Below are positions 1 to 7,274 of a DNA stretch of 23,097 nucleotides, piece by piece. The notes under the pieces are model-generated. The model was not told the DNA's origin. It ran no database searches and worked only from the letters and a program-made list of their open reading frames with translations. Positions within the stretch are counted from its first letter, which is position 1; each line of letters opens with the position of its first letter. Source of the DNA: Myxococcales bacterium (GTDB lineage Bacteria; Myxococcota_A; Bradymonadia; UBA4248); NCBI GenBank assembly GCA_004554395.1, contig SFMP01000063.1:1-23097 (forward strand). The letters run 5' to 3'. A program made the translations under genes and the position numbers.

Positions 1-62
1 CAACGATCGACAAATGCTTTAACTGCATCTAGGGTTTGTGAATGTGAGCGCATTTTTGCCAT
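1..62 (-). CDS. 5' end of an unidentified gene running off the left edge
   Basis: On the minus strand an open frame starts at ATG 62-60 and stays open to the window edge, giving about 20 residues that begin MAKMRSHSQTLDAVKAFVDR. An AGGAG sequence (about 72-76) lies ten bases upstream, a good ribosome binding site. A second in-frame ATG at 53-51 has GAAGG nearby and is an alternative start. The peptide has no signal sequence and looks like the amphipathic start of a cytoplasmic protein. Too little is visible to assign a family. A perfect palindrome at 107-121 lies just upstream and may be its operator. Confidence 0.45.
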   Translation of the reverse strand, partial: MAKMRSHSQTLDAVKAFVDR

Positions 63-106
63 CCTTCATCATCTCCTAACGGAGAAATATGGTGTTCACG
101 TAATCC

Positions 107-121
107 CCTAGCTTAGCTAGG
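107..121. promoter_or_regulatory. 15-nt palindrome, possible operator upstream of the left-edge gene
   Basis: CCTAGCT-T-AGCTAGG is a perfect inverted repeat with 7-bp arms around one base. It lies about 45 bp upstream of the minus-strand start at 62 and downstream of the stop of the next gene at 230. No T-run follows on either strand, so a terminator is less likely than a dimeric repressor site. The function is inferred from position only. Confidence 0.35.
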
Positions 122-229
122 AGCACCGTCCGTCGCCCATCATACCAACCCACTGAACGCTTATCAACCACCAAGCATCACCCAATCTTAACTCACTTGC
201 TCGCCATCTATGCCTCGATCATTTCCATC

Positions 230-1993
230 TCATTCATACGACAATGGCGTTTCATACGTCGTGCGAACGGGGAAGTGATCCGAAACATACATATATGCCT
301 CTCGTGTATTCCCCCATTCATCGCCCTCTGTCATGACTTTATAACTCGTCAATGTCATATTATCGGATGAAAAGAATGCATAATCGATGACGATGGGCAC
401 GTTCAAAGCCTTGATAAACTCGGGGATTCCGGGATCGCTCGTCGTCCATGTATCTCGTTCCGCCGTCGCGATCCCCGTCTCGAGTGCATGCGACCGCGCG
501 TCGGTCAATCCCGTTTCTGCGACGAGTTGCGCATGCGACCCCACGAAATCATCGGGCAATGGTGCATAAGTCACTTTGTCGTTCTTTGCCTTCTTCAATA
601 TGCCATTGATCGTTTGAATCAACGACGGCAAATCGCTCAGCGAGCATACGTCGAGTTCGATCTTTTGAGAAGAAAGGTAGTACTTTAGTGCTGTATTGGC
701 GAGTTCGATTCCTTGGTATTGAAACAATATATTCAAATCGACCGTATTTAAATCGCCGCCATATATCATGCGAGCCTCGGGGTATTTTTCGCGCAGCGAT
801 TTGACGAGTTCACCCGACTGTTTAGCACCGACGACGCGATTTTGTTCGTGATTGACGACCCATCCCACGGCATTGATTATCGGCCCATTATTATCGGCGT
901 CTGCCCATACGTTGTTGGCATCCCAATGCGTTGCCAACACGATATATTTGACGTGCGAAGTTTTGCTTTCGAGCACGGCATAGAGCACAATGGCCTTATC
1001 GCGCCCGACCAAGTCGCCATCTGTCTTCTCAAGATTGATAAAGTTCGTCTCGACGAGTGTATATTTCTTCGAAAGATAGACGACATCGGCCAGTGGCTCG
1101 CGGCCGCCGTCTCCGGGCGATTTCTCATTTATGGCCCATTCATAGCCCAGTTGTCGCAATTTCTCGGTATTCTCGGGCGAGTGCCAAATCGGGCTCACTT
1201 CGACGAGCGACATAAAATCGGGTTTCGTCTCGTACTTTCCGACAATTTCGGCGAGTTTCGATGCGCGTTCATCGACCGACGCCGACAACGAAGGATCTTC
1301 GCCATTGTGGTTTTCGTATTCAAATAGCACGTTCCAATTGACGAATGTCACCGATTCAGAATCATAAGCGACACACGTATTGGCAACGATTTCACACGAT
1401 TCATTACAAGCAGGTTTGCCACCGGGTCTCCAATAGATGCTGTCGTTCCAGTCTTTGCACGTCAGGGGCAGGCCGTCTTCGCCATCGCATTCATCGGTGC
1501 CATTTTTCATACCATCGCCGCAACGCGGTGCTTCGACACAAGTTCCGATTTCGAGCGACTTGCAATCGCGACTACACGTCGCCTGCCCTCCGGCATTCCA
1601 CGTCTTCGTTGGGTCGTATTTTTCGCACGACAAATCGCCCAATGCGCCATCGCACAATTCATCGCCATCGAGTTCGTTATTGCCACATTGCAATTCGGGG
1701 TCGGGTGTGGGGTCGGGCTTCGCCACACTTTCGACACACGTTCCGCGCGCATAGCCCAAACAATCTGCGGCACAAATGGCGTGCCCACCGGGCACCCATG
1801 CCTTCGTATTGTCGAAGAGCGAACACGAATATAAGACGTCCAATCCCGTATCGCATACTTCTTGCCCCGAAACGCGTCGATCGCCACAAACGTCGACAAC
1901 TTCGTCGAAAGACGGCTTTTCTTCGCTCTCTTCGCGACAACCAAACGAAACAAACGCCGCCACTGCGCAAAACAACGCCAGATGCTTCTTCAT
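230..1993 (-). CDS. Exported Cys-rich protein with endonuclease/exonuclease/phosphatase (EEP) domain
   Basis: 587-aa protein. The N-terminus (KKHLALFCAVAAFVSFGC) is a signal peptide with a probable but non-canonical lipobox ending at Cys19. Three Cys-rich repeats of about 50 residues follow (about 36-86, 103-152, 158-207), each with Cys-Gly-Asp/Asn, a Glu-x-Cys-Asp-like step, and a Trp-x-x-Gly-Gly. Such repeats are common in myxobacterial surface proteins. Residues about 215-580 form an EEP-fold domain with the expected residues: Asn221, Glu265 (metal), His356, Asp414/Asn416 in GGDLN, Asp537 and the closing SDHFP with His573. The family hydrolyses phosphodiester or phosphomonoester bonds (nucleic acids, sphingolipids, phosphoinositides); the substrate cannot be told here. 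It likely acts on the cell surface or outside the cell. GGAAAGG sits 6 bases before ATG. An AT-rich stretch with TAAAAT (2021-2026, complement) may be the -10. Confidence 0.85.
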   Translation of the reverse strand: MKKHLALFCAVAAFVSFGCREESEEKPSFDEVVDVCGDRRVSGQEVCDTGLDVLYSCSLFDNTKAWVPGGHAICAADCLGYARGTCVESVAKPDPTPDPELQCGNNELDGDELCDGALGDLSCEKYDPTKTWNAGGQATCSRDCKSLEIGTCVEAPRCGDGMKNGTDECDGEDGLPLTCKDWNDSIYWRPGGKPACNESCEIVANTCVAYDSESVTFVNWNVLFEYENHNGEDPSLSASVDERASKLAEIVGKYETKPDFMSLVEVSPIWHSPENTEKLRQLGYEWAINEKSPGDGGREPLADVVYLSKKYTLVETNFINLEKTDGDLVGRDKAIVLYAVLESKTSHVKYIVLATHWDANNVWADADNNGPIINAVGWVVNHEQNRVVGAKQSGELVKSLREKYPEARMIYGGDLNTVDLNILFQYQGIELANTALKYYLSSQKIELDVCSLSDLPSLIQTINGILKKAKNDKVTYAPLPDDFVGSHAQLVAETGLTDARSHALETGIATAERDTWTTSDPGIPEFIKALNVPIVIDYAFFSSDNMTLTSYKVMTEGDEWGNTREAYMYVSDHFPVRTTYETPLSYE

Positions 1994-2055
1994 CAGCTAC
2001 CTTTCCAATGAGATTATTAGATTTTAATCTTCAGATTGTAATATTCGGTTGGCCA

Positions 2056-2132
2056 TTGGCAAAGGCGACGACGGCATACACATCACCTATCGACATCGTC
2101 GTCGGCGTTTGCCAAGGCAGGGCAATACGACG
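2056..2132 (-). terminator. Hairpin region between the DUF4476 gene and the EEP gene
   Basis: Directly after the stop codon of the DUF4476 gene, two alternative hairpins overlap. A compact one uses CGTCG (2100-2104) with CGACG (2128-2132), enclosing TTGCC (2109-2113) with GGCAA (2121-2125). A longer one pairs the arms at about 2056-2074 and 2094-2115 with small mismatches. On the minus strand AT-rich sequence, but no long T-run, follows. The compact hairpin carries the half-site GGGCAATACGACG, the same words as the right-edge hairpins at 22977-23094. Terminator or 3'-end stabiliser is the likely role. Confidence 0.45.
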
Positions 2133-2618
2133 CTATTGTTGACCGTTGACGAATTCCGACAACGTCGGCGAAGAATAGAGTTTTTCGCAATTGGCGAGTT
2201 TTTCGCGGCTATCCGAGAACGTGACCGACGAATAGAGGCTGTAGAAGTTCTCGGGATCGCACAAATTGAGGCAAGCATCGTTGACGAGTTTGACTTTGTA
2301 TTCGTCGAACGTCAGATAACTCATCAAGAGGCGAATCTGCTGCGACGTCATGGCATTGGTGCGCACTGCCGACGAGGCGATTTGATAGGCATCGTCGCCC
2401 GATTTGGCATCGACGGCTTGTGCAAGCACGTCGAATTGTCCAACCGACATGCCGCAATATTTCGGGCCAAATGGCGTTGCCACCATCACGGGGCCGGCAT
2501 TTTGCCGCTCTTCGGCTTTGCGAGCCTGTTCCATTTCGTAGTTGGCTTGCAGTGCCGCACACGACGTTGCCAACATTCCCACGGCGACCAACGCCACCAT
2601 CATCAACTTCTTAACCAT
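2133..2618 (-). CDS. DUF4476 domain lipoprotein
   Basis: 161-aa protein with signal peptide MVKKLMMVALVAVGMLATSC and probable lipidation at Cys20. After a short charged linker (about 28-45), residues about 58-150 match the DUF4476 pattern known from Bacteroidota and Myxococcota: a helical domain with a 'TSQQIRLLMSYLTFDEYK' segment, then an Asp-x-x-Asn-Phe/Tyr step (CDPENFYSLYSSVTFSDSRE). The domain's function is unknown. Four cysteines in the mature part may form disulfides (for example CLNLC). The start is supported by TAGGAGAA five to six bases upstream. The gene is divergent from the large vWA lipoprotein and shares a 260-bp control region with it. Confidence 0.8.
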   Translation of the reverse strand: MVKKLMMVALVAVGMLATSCAALQANYEMEQARKAEERQNAGPVMVATPFGPKYCGMSVGQFDVLAQAVDAKSGDDAYQIASSAVRTNAMTSQQIRLLMSYLTFDEYKVKLVNDACLNLCDPENFYSLYSSVTFSDSREKLANCEKLYSSPTLSEFVNGQQ

Positions 2619-2765
2619 TGTTTTCTCCTAAACTCGGGCATAAAAAACGCCGTTGCCAACGATCGATCGACCAGCGACATCGAACATTTGCGCTCGTCGC
2701 AACGTATCACGACGGCTACGCCGTGACAAGAACCGATGGCTATGAGAATTCTAAGCCATTTCTTA

Positions 2766-2794
2766 TGGAAAAATTTGTCTCATTTTGGTAGAAT
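2766..2794 (+). promoter_or_regulatory. Candidate extended -10 promoter for the vWA lipoprotein gene
   Basis: TG-G-TAGAAT (2786-2794) fits an extended -10 element (TGnTATAAT, one mismatch). A weak -35 (TGGAAA, 2766-2771) lies 17 bp upstream. It would give a leader of roughly 80 nt before the ATG at 2879. It lies in the 260-bp divergent region, the only non-coding space on this side. Read by eye only. Confidence 0.4.
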
Positions 2795-2878
2795 AAACTG
2801 CATACTTTGAGGCGTTATTTTTGTCCTTTTCTAAACGTTCAAAGAAGCACTCAACCATCATCGCGATAGGAGAAAGGT

Positions 2879-5800
2879 ATGAAGCGACAATCCTTTTGGG
2901 TAATACTGACGTGTTGCGTGGCGGCAAGCGCTCTTTGGGCATGCTCGAACGATTCGACAGGCTCAAGCGACCCGCAACCCGACGCTCAGTGCACCTACGG
3001 CGCACAAAAGTGTGACGACGACGTCATCGTCGTGTGCAACGAATTCGGCGAGTACACAAAACTCACCGACTGCACAAAGACGAATCAAAAGTGTAAGGCA
3101 GATGGCGACTATGCCAAATGCTATAGCCAGTCCACTCCCTCGCCCGACAAGTGCACGCAGGGCGATAAAAAATGCATCGACGACGCCGTCAACGTCTGCA
3201 ACAGATCGGGCGAATACGAAATCTCGACGAAATGCGAAGGCGAAACGCCCAAATGCCAAGTCGTCGATGGCACGGCACAGTGCACAGCCGCCGGCACCGA
3301 CCCGACGCCCGAATGCGAACCCAACAAAACCGAATGTAGCGGCGATGTTCTCAAAACTTGCTCCGATGCGGGCACCTGGGTCGAAAAAAACTGCGCGACG
3401 CTCTACAATACGACGTGCGAATCGACCGAAACAGGCGCCAAATGCGCCGACCCCGTCGTGCGCGAATGCCAAGAAAACGAAACGAAGTGCGATGGCGCGG
3501 TGCTCAAAAAGTGTAGCGACGATTTCGAATGGGTCGTCGACGTCGATTGTAGCCAAAACGACGACGCCATCATGTGCATTAAAGGCGAAGACGGCGTCAG
3601 TGCATGTTCGGCCACGTGCCCACAAGGCTACAGCTATTGTGCCGGTGGCAAAATCTACACGTGCAACGATTCGGGTCTCTTTGACGAAACGAAAACGTGC
3701 GAAGGCGATACGCCCGTTTGCGACGACGACAAAGCCGGCACCGCCGAGTGCAAACCCGAACCCGTCGTTCCCGAAGCGTGCGAAGCCCAAGGCACCACTT
3801 GCCTCGACGACAATACGCTCAAGATCTGCACGAATTTACACATCGTCGAAACGCGACCTTGCGCTGAACTCGGCGAAGGCTTCGTTTGCAAAATCGTCGA
3901 CGGTCAAGGCACTTGCCAAGCCCCCGGCTGCCAAGAAGGCGCTTCGCGTTGCCAAGGCATTCGCTACCAAGTCGTCTGCCAAAACGGCGTCGAAGTGCCG
4001 ACGTCTTGCGATGCCAAGAACAACTTCTATTGCGAAACGGTAGACGGCGTCGGCGCTTGCCGCAAACACGAACCCAAGCCCGGCGAAAACGACTTCGATG
4101 GCGATACTATCCCCGACGACGTCGAAGGACGTATACTCGATATCGATACCGATGGCGACACCGTTCCCGACTGGAAAGATTGGGACAGCGATGGCGACAC
4201 CATCCCCGATGCCGTCGAAGGCTATGTCGACGACGATGGCGATACTATCCCCAACTTCCGCGACTCCGACTCCGACAACAATGGCATCCCCGACTCTTTT
4301 GAAGGCTGCCGAAACCCACAACTCGCCTATCAAAACGGCCAATGGCCCAAACCAATCGACGTCGATCCCAACTACAAGACAGACGACAATAGCCCGCTGC
4401 GTTGCAATACCCCCATCGACACCGACAAAGACACCATTGCCGACTACATCGACTACGACAACGATGGCGATGGCGCCGTCGACACTGCCGAAATCGAGGG
4501 CATGTCGCTCGGTTCGCACAAAGATCCCAAAACATTCTCGGGGCAATGCCCCAATCGCAAAGTCAAAGACGGCGAACCCAAAAACATCAAAGGATCGCCC
4601 GAAAGCCCCGTCGATTGCGACGGCGACAACAAGCCCGACTACATGAGCACAGACTCCGACGGCGACACGCTCCCCGATAAAATCGAAGCGATGCTCTTCT
4701 ATGGCGACCACTATGCTCGCTATTCGCTCGACACCGATGGCGACACCATCCCCGATTCCGTCGAAGGGCAACCCATCGTCGATGGCAAACTCCCCGATTC
4801 GACCTATAACATCGAATCCAAAACTTATGGCAACGGCATCCCCGACATTCTCGAACTCGACTCCGATGGCGACGGGCTAGCCGACGCATGGGAGGAACAA
4901 CGCAAGGCTGAAGGCTACGACCGCACGAAATACGACTCCGATGGCGACGGCTCTTCCGACCTCATCGAATACGGCGCGGGCACAAGCCCCAAAGATCCAA
5001 ACGATAACCCCGAAACGCGAGGCAACTTCGTCTTCGTCACGCCATACCTAGCCAAATCAACCCCCGAAAAGCAAACTTTGAGCTTCGAAACGGCGATTCA
5101 GACTGTGGATTTGTTCTTTGTATTCGATCACACAGGCTCAATGGGAGATGAAATTAAATCGCTCCGTTCAAGCTTGAAAAGTATTATCAACAATCTAAAA
5201 TGCAAAGACCTCGGACGCGCGTGTAATGAAAACAAAGATTGTAATGGATTGACAAACGCCATTTGTTCAGAGAATCACCGATGCATCGTCAATCCTAAGC
5301 TCGGAAATGACGGCCAAGGTTGCTTCGATAATATGTATACGGGATTGGGTTATTATTCACGTGAAAATTCATTTTGGGTAGCTGCCAACCTTTCGGAGAA
5401 TTCAGACACCACCGTCACTATGCTTGATCGCACATTCAATTCGAATAATGGTTTCTGTGCTACAGGTAACTACGAGGTGCCGTATCAAGCGCCGATTTGC
5501 GCAGTATTGGGAGAAATCCCATACAAAGGCACAAAATTATGCAAAAACTGGGGCGATAACATTTGTCTTCCGACGGCGTGTGGCATAAATACATCTTGTA
5601 AAATGAATTGTTCAACCGATTCAAACAAAATTGGTTGCGCCGGTTTCAGAAAAGACGCCATACGAATATATTTACAAGCATTTGACGAAGAGCAGTGCTA
5701 TGCGAATGGGAGAAATTACAGTGACCCTTCGAGTGCTATAAGGAAAAGATGCGCAGATTATCAATATAATGTAGGTCCCATTCTAAAGGAAAACAAGGTT

Positions 5801-6361
5801 AGATTTATTGGTTTGTATAGTTCAAGTTCGTCAACTTACAAAGATTATAAATCTGGCAAGAATACTCAAACTGTTACCATGGAGTATGTTGCCGAATACA
5901 TAGGCAAGGGATCGGGAACGGTTGACAATAAGAATAAGCCCTTTATTTACAAAGCTGTTGACGCAGATCTCGCCAACAAAGCGACAGAAGGCATTCGTTC
6001 CATTGCCAAGAACATGCCCATCCAAATCACGACTACCAAAGAAGATATCAATAAAGATGCTAGCAAACTCATTGAGAAACTCGTGCTCAATAAATCTGGC
6101 ATCAATGTTCAAGGTCGGCTTTGTACGAAAATCACCAATACAGTATCGCCATCGGGCAATCTCCCTGGCATCAAAGATTTGCTCCCTGGCACGAGCGTTT
6201 GCTACGACGTCGTTCCCGTCCAAAATCAAAGCATTTTCCCAGCCACGAACGAGCCGCAAGTCGTACAAGCTCGCATCAAAGTTTTGGGCGACGGTTCTGT
6301 CCTCAACTCGGGCATTGCCTACTTCCTCATTCCGCCCAAGATCGAAGGCCCGAATACGTAA
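2879..6361 (+). CDS. Large surface lipoprotein: seven Cys-rich repeats, TSP3-like Asp-rich repeats, von Willebrand A domain
   Basis: 1160 aa. The signal peptide ends in LWAC, with lipidation at Cys22. Residues about 38-395 hold seven repeats of about 45 residues with six cysteines each (C-x5-C-x6-9-C, Gly/aromatic, then three more Cys), probably a string of small disulfide-bonded modules. Residues about 405-715 are rich in DxDGDxxPD motifs of the thrombospondin type-3/calcium-binding class (for example DSDGDTIPD). Residues about 742-1090 are a von Willebrand A domain with MIDAS start Asp750-His-Thr-Gly-Ser754 and a Cys-rich insertion. A short beta-rich tail follows. The likely role is a calcium-stiffened surface stalk presenting an adhesive or sensing head; this is inferred. 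AGGAG lies 6 bases before ATG. The vWA section is AT-richer and uses different codons from its flanks. Palindromic repeats follow the stop codon. Confidence 0.88.
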   Translation: MKRQSFWVILTCCVAASALWACSNDSTGSSDPQPDAQCTYGAQKCDDDVIVVCNEFGEYTKLTDCTKTNQKCKADGDYAKCYSQSTPSPDKCTQGDKKCIDDAVNVCNRSGEYEISTKCEGETPKCQVVDGTAQCTAAGTDPTPECEPNKTECSGDVLKTCSDAGTWVEKNCATLYNTTCESTETGAKCADPVVRECQENETKCDGAVLKKCSDDFEWVVDVDCSQNDDAIMCIKGEDGVSACSATCPQGYSYCAGGKIYTCNDSGLFDETKTCEGDTPVCDDDKAGTAECKPEPVVPEACEAQGTTCLDDNTLKICTNLHIVETRPCAELGEGFVCKIVDGQGTCQAPGCQEGASRCQGIRYQVVCQNGVEVPTSCDAKNNFYCETVDGVGACRKHEPKPGENDFDGDTIPDDVEGRILDIDTDGDTVPDWKDWDSDGDTIPDAVEGYVDDDGDTIPNFRDSDSDNNGIPDSFEGCRNPQLAYQNGQWPKPIDVDPNYKTDDNSPLRCNTPIDTDKDTIADYIDYDNDGDGAVDTAEIEGMSLGSHKDPKTFSGQCPNRKVKDGEPKNIKGSPESPVDCDGDNKPDYMSTDSDGDTLPDKIEAMLFYGDHYARYSLDTDGDTIPDSVEGQPIVDGKLPDSTYNIESKTYGNGIPDILELDSDGDGLADAWEEQRKAEGYDRTKYDSDGDGSSDLIEYGAGTSPKDPNDNPETRGNFVFVTPYLAKSTPEKQTLSFETAIQTVDLFFVFDHTGSMGDEIKSLRSSLKSIINNLKCKDLGRACNENKDCNGLTNAICSENHRCIVNPKLGNDGQGCFDNMYTGLGYYSRENSFWVAANLSENSDTTVTMLDRTFNSNNGFCATGNYEVPYQAPICAVLGEIPYKGTKLCKNWGDNICLPTACGINTSCKMNCSTDSNKIGCAGFRKDAIRIYLQAFDEEQCYANGRNYSDPSSAIRKRCADYQYNVGPILKENKVRFIGLYSSSSSTYKDYKSGKNTQTVTMEYVAEYIGKGSGTVDNKNKPFIYKAVDADLANKATEGIRSIAKNMPIQITTTKEDINKDASKLIEKLVLNKSGINVQGRLCTKITNTVSPSGNLPGIKDLLPGTSVCYDVVPVQNQSIFPATNEPQVVQARIKVLGDGSVLNSGIAYFLIPPKIEGPNT

Positions 6362-6402
6362 TCGTATGGTTCGGGTTTTCTGGTTGCCGAATGATGCCAA
6401 CA

Positions 6403-6470
6403 AAACCCCGTAGGGGTTTCCGCGAGTAGCCCCCGGCAACGCCGGGGGTTAAAGCGACACCAATTTATAT
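6403..6470 (+). repeat. Left composite palindromic (REP-like) unit
   Basis: The unit contains AAACCCC-GTA-GGGGTTT (6403-6419), the link CCGCGAGTAG, then CCCCCGGC-AAC-GCCGGGGG (6430-6448) and a spacer ending in ATTTATAT. The first palindrome recurs immediately at 6471, and the whole composite order recurs right of the transposase at 7118-7212. Both hairpins lie downstream of the vWA gene stop and could also end its transcript, though there is no T-run. Confidence 0.8.
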
Positions 6471-6982
6471 TAACCCCGTAGGGGTTTCCGATATGACAAA
6501 CGATGCCAAATACATATTCACAAATCTATATTCATTTCGTTTTTGCGGTGCAATCGCGCGATGCGCTCATTGATGCCCAATGGCGTGAATCACTATATCA
6601 ATACATCGGCGGAATCGTCAGAAAACGAAAACAACATGCCGTAGCCATTGGTGGGATTCATGATCATGTGCATTTACTCGTCAGCATGAACCCGACAATT
6701 TCACCATCGGATTTAATAGCAGATGTCAAAAGAACAACATCCAAATGGATCAACGAAAACCATCTTGTTCTTGGGCGTTTTGCGTGGCAGGAAGGATTCG
6801 GCGCGTTTTCTTATGCAAAGTCTCAAATCGATAACGTCATTCGATATATACAGAACCAAGAAGAACACCACAGAAAGATAACATTTAGAGAAGAATATAT
6901 CGATTTTTTAAAGGCATTCGGTGTGGAATTCGACGAAAAATACATTTTTTATGATGTATAATCGGAAACCCCTACGGGGTTA
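6471..6982 (+). mobile_element. 512-bp transposase unit bounded by perfect 22-nt inverted hairpin repeats
   Basis: Positions 6471-6492 and 6961-6982 are exact reverse complements over 22 nt. Each contains the hairpin AACCCC-GTA-GGGGTT (or its complement with loop TAC). They enclose a single HUH transposase gene. The right repeat starts on the last base of the stop codon. Short asymmetric palindromes facing each other around one Y1 transposase gene are the known arrangement of REP-associated tyrosine transposases (RAYTs), while IS200/IS605 elements also carry subterminal hairpins. There is no tnpB and no obvious target duplication. Similar palindromes outside the unit (6403-6448, 7118-7268) suggest it belongs to a dispersed repeat family. 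Confidence 0.75.
6503..6961 (+). CDS. IS200/IS605-like (Y1, HUH) transposase, RAYT-like
   Basis: 152 aa, the usual size of a one-domain Y1 transposase. The HUH motif is His55-Val-His57 in GGIHDHVHLLV. The probable nucleophile is Tyr115 in VIRYIQNQ, and a conserved WQEGFGAFSYAKSQ block precedes it (95-108). The protein closely resembles in style the family common in Bacteroidota that starts NTYxQIYIHxVFAV and ends FLKxFxVEFDEKY. It acts on single-stranded DNA at hairpin ends by forming a 5'-phosphotyrosine intermediate. No Shine-Dalgarno sequence is visible before the ATG at 6503, and the left hairpin lies 10 bases upstream of the start, which may keep translation low. The reading frame is intact. 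The gene appears more AT-rich than neighbouring host genes. Confidence 0.93.
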   Translation: MPNTYSQIYIHFVFAVQSRDALIDAQWRESLYQYIGGIVRKRKQHAVAIGGIHDHVHLLVSMNPTISPSDLIADVKRTTSKWINENHLVLGRFAWQEGFGAFSYAKSQIDNVIRYIQNQEEHHRKITFREEYIDFLKAFGVEFDEKYIFYDV

Positions 6983-6992
6983 TTTTTGTGAG

Positions 6993-7111
6993 GGGCATCC
7001 AGATTCCCCCAGTAGCCGCCTGTGGCGGCAACTGGGGGCTACTCGCCATAAGCCCTACGGGCTTTTTTGATGTTGGGCATCCAGATTCCCCCGGTAGCCG
7101 CCTGTGGCGGC
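6993..7111. repeat. Two direct copies of a 37-nt palindrome-containing repeat around a terminator-like hairpin
   Basis: Positions 6993-7029 and 7075-7111 are identical except for one base: GGGCATCCAGATTCCCCC, then A or G, then GTAGCCGCCTGTGGCGGC. In the first copy the sequence continues to a 15-bp stem (7006-7020 with 7024-7038, one mismatch, loop TGT). The second copy keeps only the inner GCCGCC-TGT-GGCGGC stem and is cut short by the next palindrome at 7118. The repeats lie just outside the transposase unit. Confidence 0.75.
7050..7068 (+). terminator. Rho-independent terminator-like hairpin after the transposase gene
   Basis: AAGCCC (7050-7055), loop TAC, GGGCTT (7059-7064), with six T in a row at 7063-7068. 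The stem is short, but the T-run placement is classic for the plus strand. It may stop transcripts coming from the transposase or the vWA gene before the convergent acyl-CoA synthetase gene. Confidence 0.5.
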
Positions 7112-7117
7112 TGATAT

Positions 7118-7268
7118 AAACCCCGTTAGGGGTTTGCGGCGAATAGCCCCCGGCAACGCTGGGGGGAATGCCCCTGCAACGCCGGGGGTTAAAAGCGATC
7201 CAAAATTGATATAACCCCGTTAGGGGTTTGCAGCGAGTAGCCCCCGGCAATGCCGTTGGCAACACGGC
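7118..7268. repeat. Right composite palindromic (REP-like) array
   Basis: The array has AAACCCC-GTTA-GGGGTTT (7118-7135), CCCCCGGC-AAC-GCTGGGGG (7147-7165), a partial copy (7171-7188), AACCCC-GTTA-GGGGTT (7213-7228) and a degenerate CCCCCGGC copy (7241-7248) that runs into GCCGT...ACGGC (7252-7268). The order and links (GCGA, AGTAG, GGTTAAA, GCGA) match the left unit at 6403-6470, but the first hairpin loop is GTTA rather than GTA. The last hairpin abuts the stop codon of the acyl-CoA synthetase gene (minus strand) and may end its transcript. Confidence 0.75.
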
Positions 7269-7274
7269 TATGCG

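Noticed and set aside
2712..2724. ACGGC-TAC-GCCGT hairpin in the divergent region
   Set aside because: A 5-bp stem without T-run is common by chance at this base composition; no role can be supported.
2049..2726. 225-codon open frame on the plus strand
   Set aside because: It runs antisense through the DUF4476 lipoprotein, which has a clear signal peptide, ribosome site and family match. The plus-strand product is His/Arg-rich without family features.
2963..3790. 275-codon open frame on the minus strand
   Set aside because: It is a shadow of the Cys-rich repeats; Phe/Val/Ala-rich composition with no recognisable domain and no start signal.
3836..4771. 311-codon open frame on the minus strand
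   Set aside because: It lies opposite the Cys-rich and Asp-rich part of the plus-strand vWA lipoprotein. Its Val/Gly/Ile/Asp-rich product mirrors the repeated GAYGGCGAC codons and has no domain or ribosome site.
6471..6982. Full IS605-type element with tnpB
   Set aside because: No TnpB-like gene is present on either side; the neighbours are a host lipoprotein and an acyl-CoA synthetase gene.
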